From contig JASLMQ010000151.1 of the NCBI GenBank assembly GCA_030746455.1, positions 1-6,266 on the forward strand: 6,266 nucleotides of DNA, written 5' to 3'. The position numbers and the translations under genes are program-made. Positions within the stretch are counted from its first letter, which is position 1, and every line of letters begins with the position of its first letter. This document shows positions 5,551-6,266 of the stretch, piece by piece. The notes below the pieces were generated by a model. It was not told the DNA's origin. It was given only the letters and a program-made list of their open reading frames with translations, and ran no database searches. The stretch comes from Candidatus Latescibacterota bacterium. GTDB lineage: Bacteria > Latescibacterota > UBA2968 > GCA-2709665.

Positions 5551-6266
5551 GAGGGTGCGCCCCCCCGTTCCAGGCGGCGTGACCGATGAATGTCCCGGGG
5601 ACCCCCCGGACGGCGTCCGTTGGCCCCCCGAGGTCGTCGCACTGCTGCTCTTACTCTCGGCACTCCTGGTCTACTTCCAGTACACCACGCTGGACAAGCT
5701 CGGGGTCCTTCCCCCCTCTGTCGGCTTCACCTCCCTTGCCAGCTTCGCCGAGACCCTCCGCAGAGCAGTTCCTTTCTCTGCAGGTGATGCCGCCAGCGCC
5801 GCCCTGATCCTGGTGACGTTCGCGTCCCTGGTTGTCCTGGAGATCCGCAGCAGACGTCTGTCCGCCTTCTTCGATGCGGTCTTCCAGAACGAAAGGCGCA
5901 CGGTCAGTGCAGTTGCCCTCTTCAGCCTGCTTGCAGTGCGGTTCTACTTCGCGAGGGGCGAGCTCACCTGGGCCGCGGACTCGTCGATCCACATCGGCTA
6001 CGCGTGGGTCGCCGCGCGAGCCTTCGCCGAAGGCGAGCTTCCGATCTGGACCAATGTCTTCTGCGCCGGGTCTCCGTTCCTTCAGTTCTACGGGTTTCTG
6101 TTCTTCTACGTAGTTGGCCTTGCGAACCTGGTCTTCCGTGATCTGTTCTTCTCGATCAAGCTCGTGATGGCGGCCGCCCACGTGGTGTCCGGAATCGGCA
6201 CGTACTTGTTTGTGCGAACGCTGTGCCGTTCAAGGCCTGCAGGCTTCGTCGCCGGCATCGGCCTCG
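5525..6266 (+). CDS. Second YfhO/GT-C-like membrane protein, tandem paralog, 3'-truncated by window edge
   Basis: An open frame without stops runs to the end of the window and is homologous to the gene at 3114. From RWPPEVV (5618 on) about 215 residues align ungapped with the first protein, at roughly 55% identity counted by hand. Shared blocks include GELPIWTN, GSPFLQFYGFLFFY, SIKL and AAAH. The acidic loop motif is WAADSSIH (Asp152, His156 from GTG 5525). Hydrophobic segments lie near 5636-5685, 5795-5840, 5905-5955 and 6080-6225. Three in-frame GTG codons are possible starts: 5525 gives a basic N-terminus (MAKNRTRTERVRPP) like that of the paralog and overlaps the previous gene by 26 bases; 5579 has AGG five bases upstream; 5555 has no proper spacing. 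I prefer 5525 but not strongly. Tight overlap suggests co-translation with the first gene. The C-terminal domain is outside the window. Confidence 0.8.
   Translation, partial: MAKNRTRTERVRPPVPGGVTDECPGDPPDGVRWPPEVVALLLLLSALLVYFQYTTLDKLGVLPPSVGFTSLASFAETLRRAVPFSAGDAASAALILVTFASLVVLEIRSRRLSAFFDAVFQNERRTVSAVALFSLLAVRFYFARGELTWAADSSIHIGYAWVAARAFAEGELPIWTNVFCAGSPFLQFYGFLFFYVVGLANLVFRDLFFSIKLVMAAAHVVSGIGTYLFVRTLCRSRPAGFVAGIGL
5560..5629 (+). repeat. Cluster of three poly-C tracts at the 5' end of the second GT-C-like gene
   Basis: Runs of 7 C (5560-5566), 6 C (5602-5607) and 6 C (5624-5629) occur within 70 bases. The third, and the second if GTG 5579 is the start, are certainly coding; the first is coding only if 5525 is used. 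Such tracts are prone to slippage in replication and to length errors in sequencing, so the frame and start here deserve caution. The first paralog has a 6-C run at the corresponding place (3172-3177). Confidence 0.6.

Overview
The window is a piece of a GC-rich bacterial chromosome (GC content judged by eye, not computed). All real genes are on the + strand and closely packed, with no mobile element, RNA gene or CRISPR array visible. The proteins are clearly bacterial, but nothing fixes the phylum. An uncultured or metagenomic source is a guess, prompted partly by the two reading-frame breaks described below.

Bases 1-3032 hold three consecutive histidine-biosynthesis genes in the common order hisD-hisC-hisB. 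HisD (5' end outside the window) and HisC look intact and keep their catalytic residues. HisB is a monofunctional imidazoleglycerol-phosphate dehydratase with both HHxxE metal motifs. Its frame is cut by a single TAA at 2550-2552, in the middle of the conserved TGVG-F-FDHML motif, although the sequence on both sides remains an excellent HisB match. A GC-rich hairpin without a T-tract (3064-3086) lies in the 81-base gap after hisB.

Bases 3114-6266 hold two tandem, related genes for large multi-pass membrane proteins. They resemble the GT-C / YfhO / 'PTPS-related membrane protein' group, thought to use lipid-linked sugars. The first is split by a frameshift near 5134-5156: the 680-residue membrane part is in one frame, and the C-terminal beta-rich domain plus last membrane helix continues in the +1 frame to 5550. 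Restored, it would be about 811 residues. The second gene (probably GTG at 5525, alternative GTG at 5579) overlaps or abuts the first and runs off the window end. By hand its first ~215 comparable residues align without gaps to the first protein at about 55% identity.

The three his genes act in the same pathway: HisB makes imidazole-acetol phosphate, HisC transaminates it, and HisD oxidises histidinol to histidine. The membrane pair has no evident metabolic link to histidine and is probably a neighbouring cell-surface glycosylation module. The most notable points are the two frame breaks in otherwise well-conserved genes (sequence error, recent decay or, less likely, recoding) and the tandem duplication of the GT-C-like gene.
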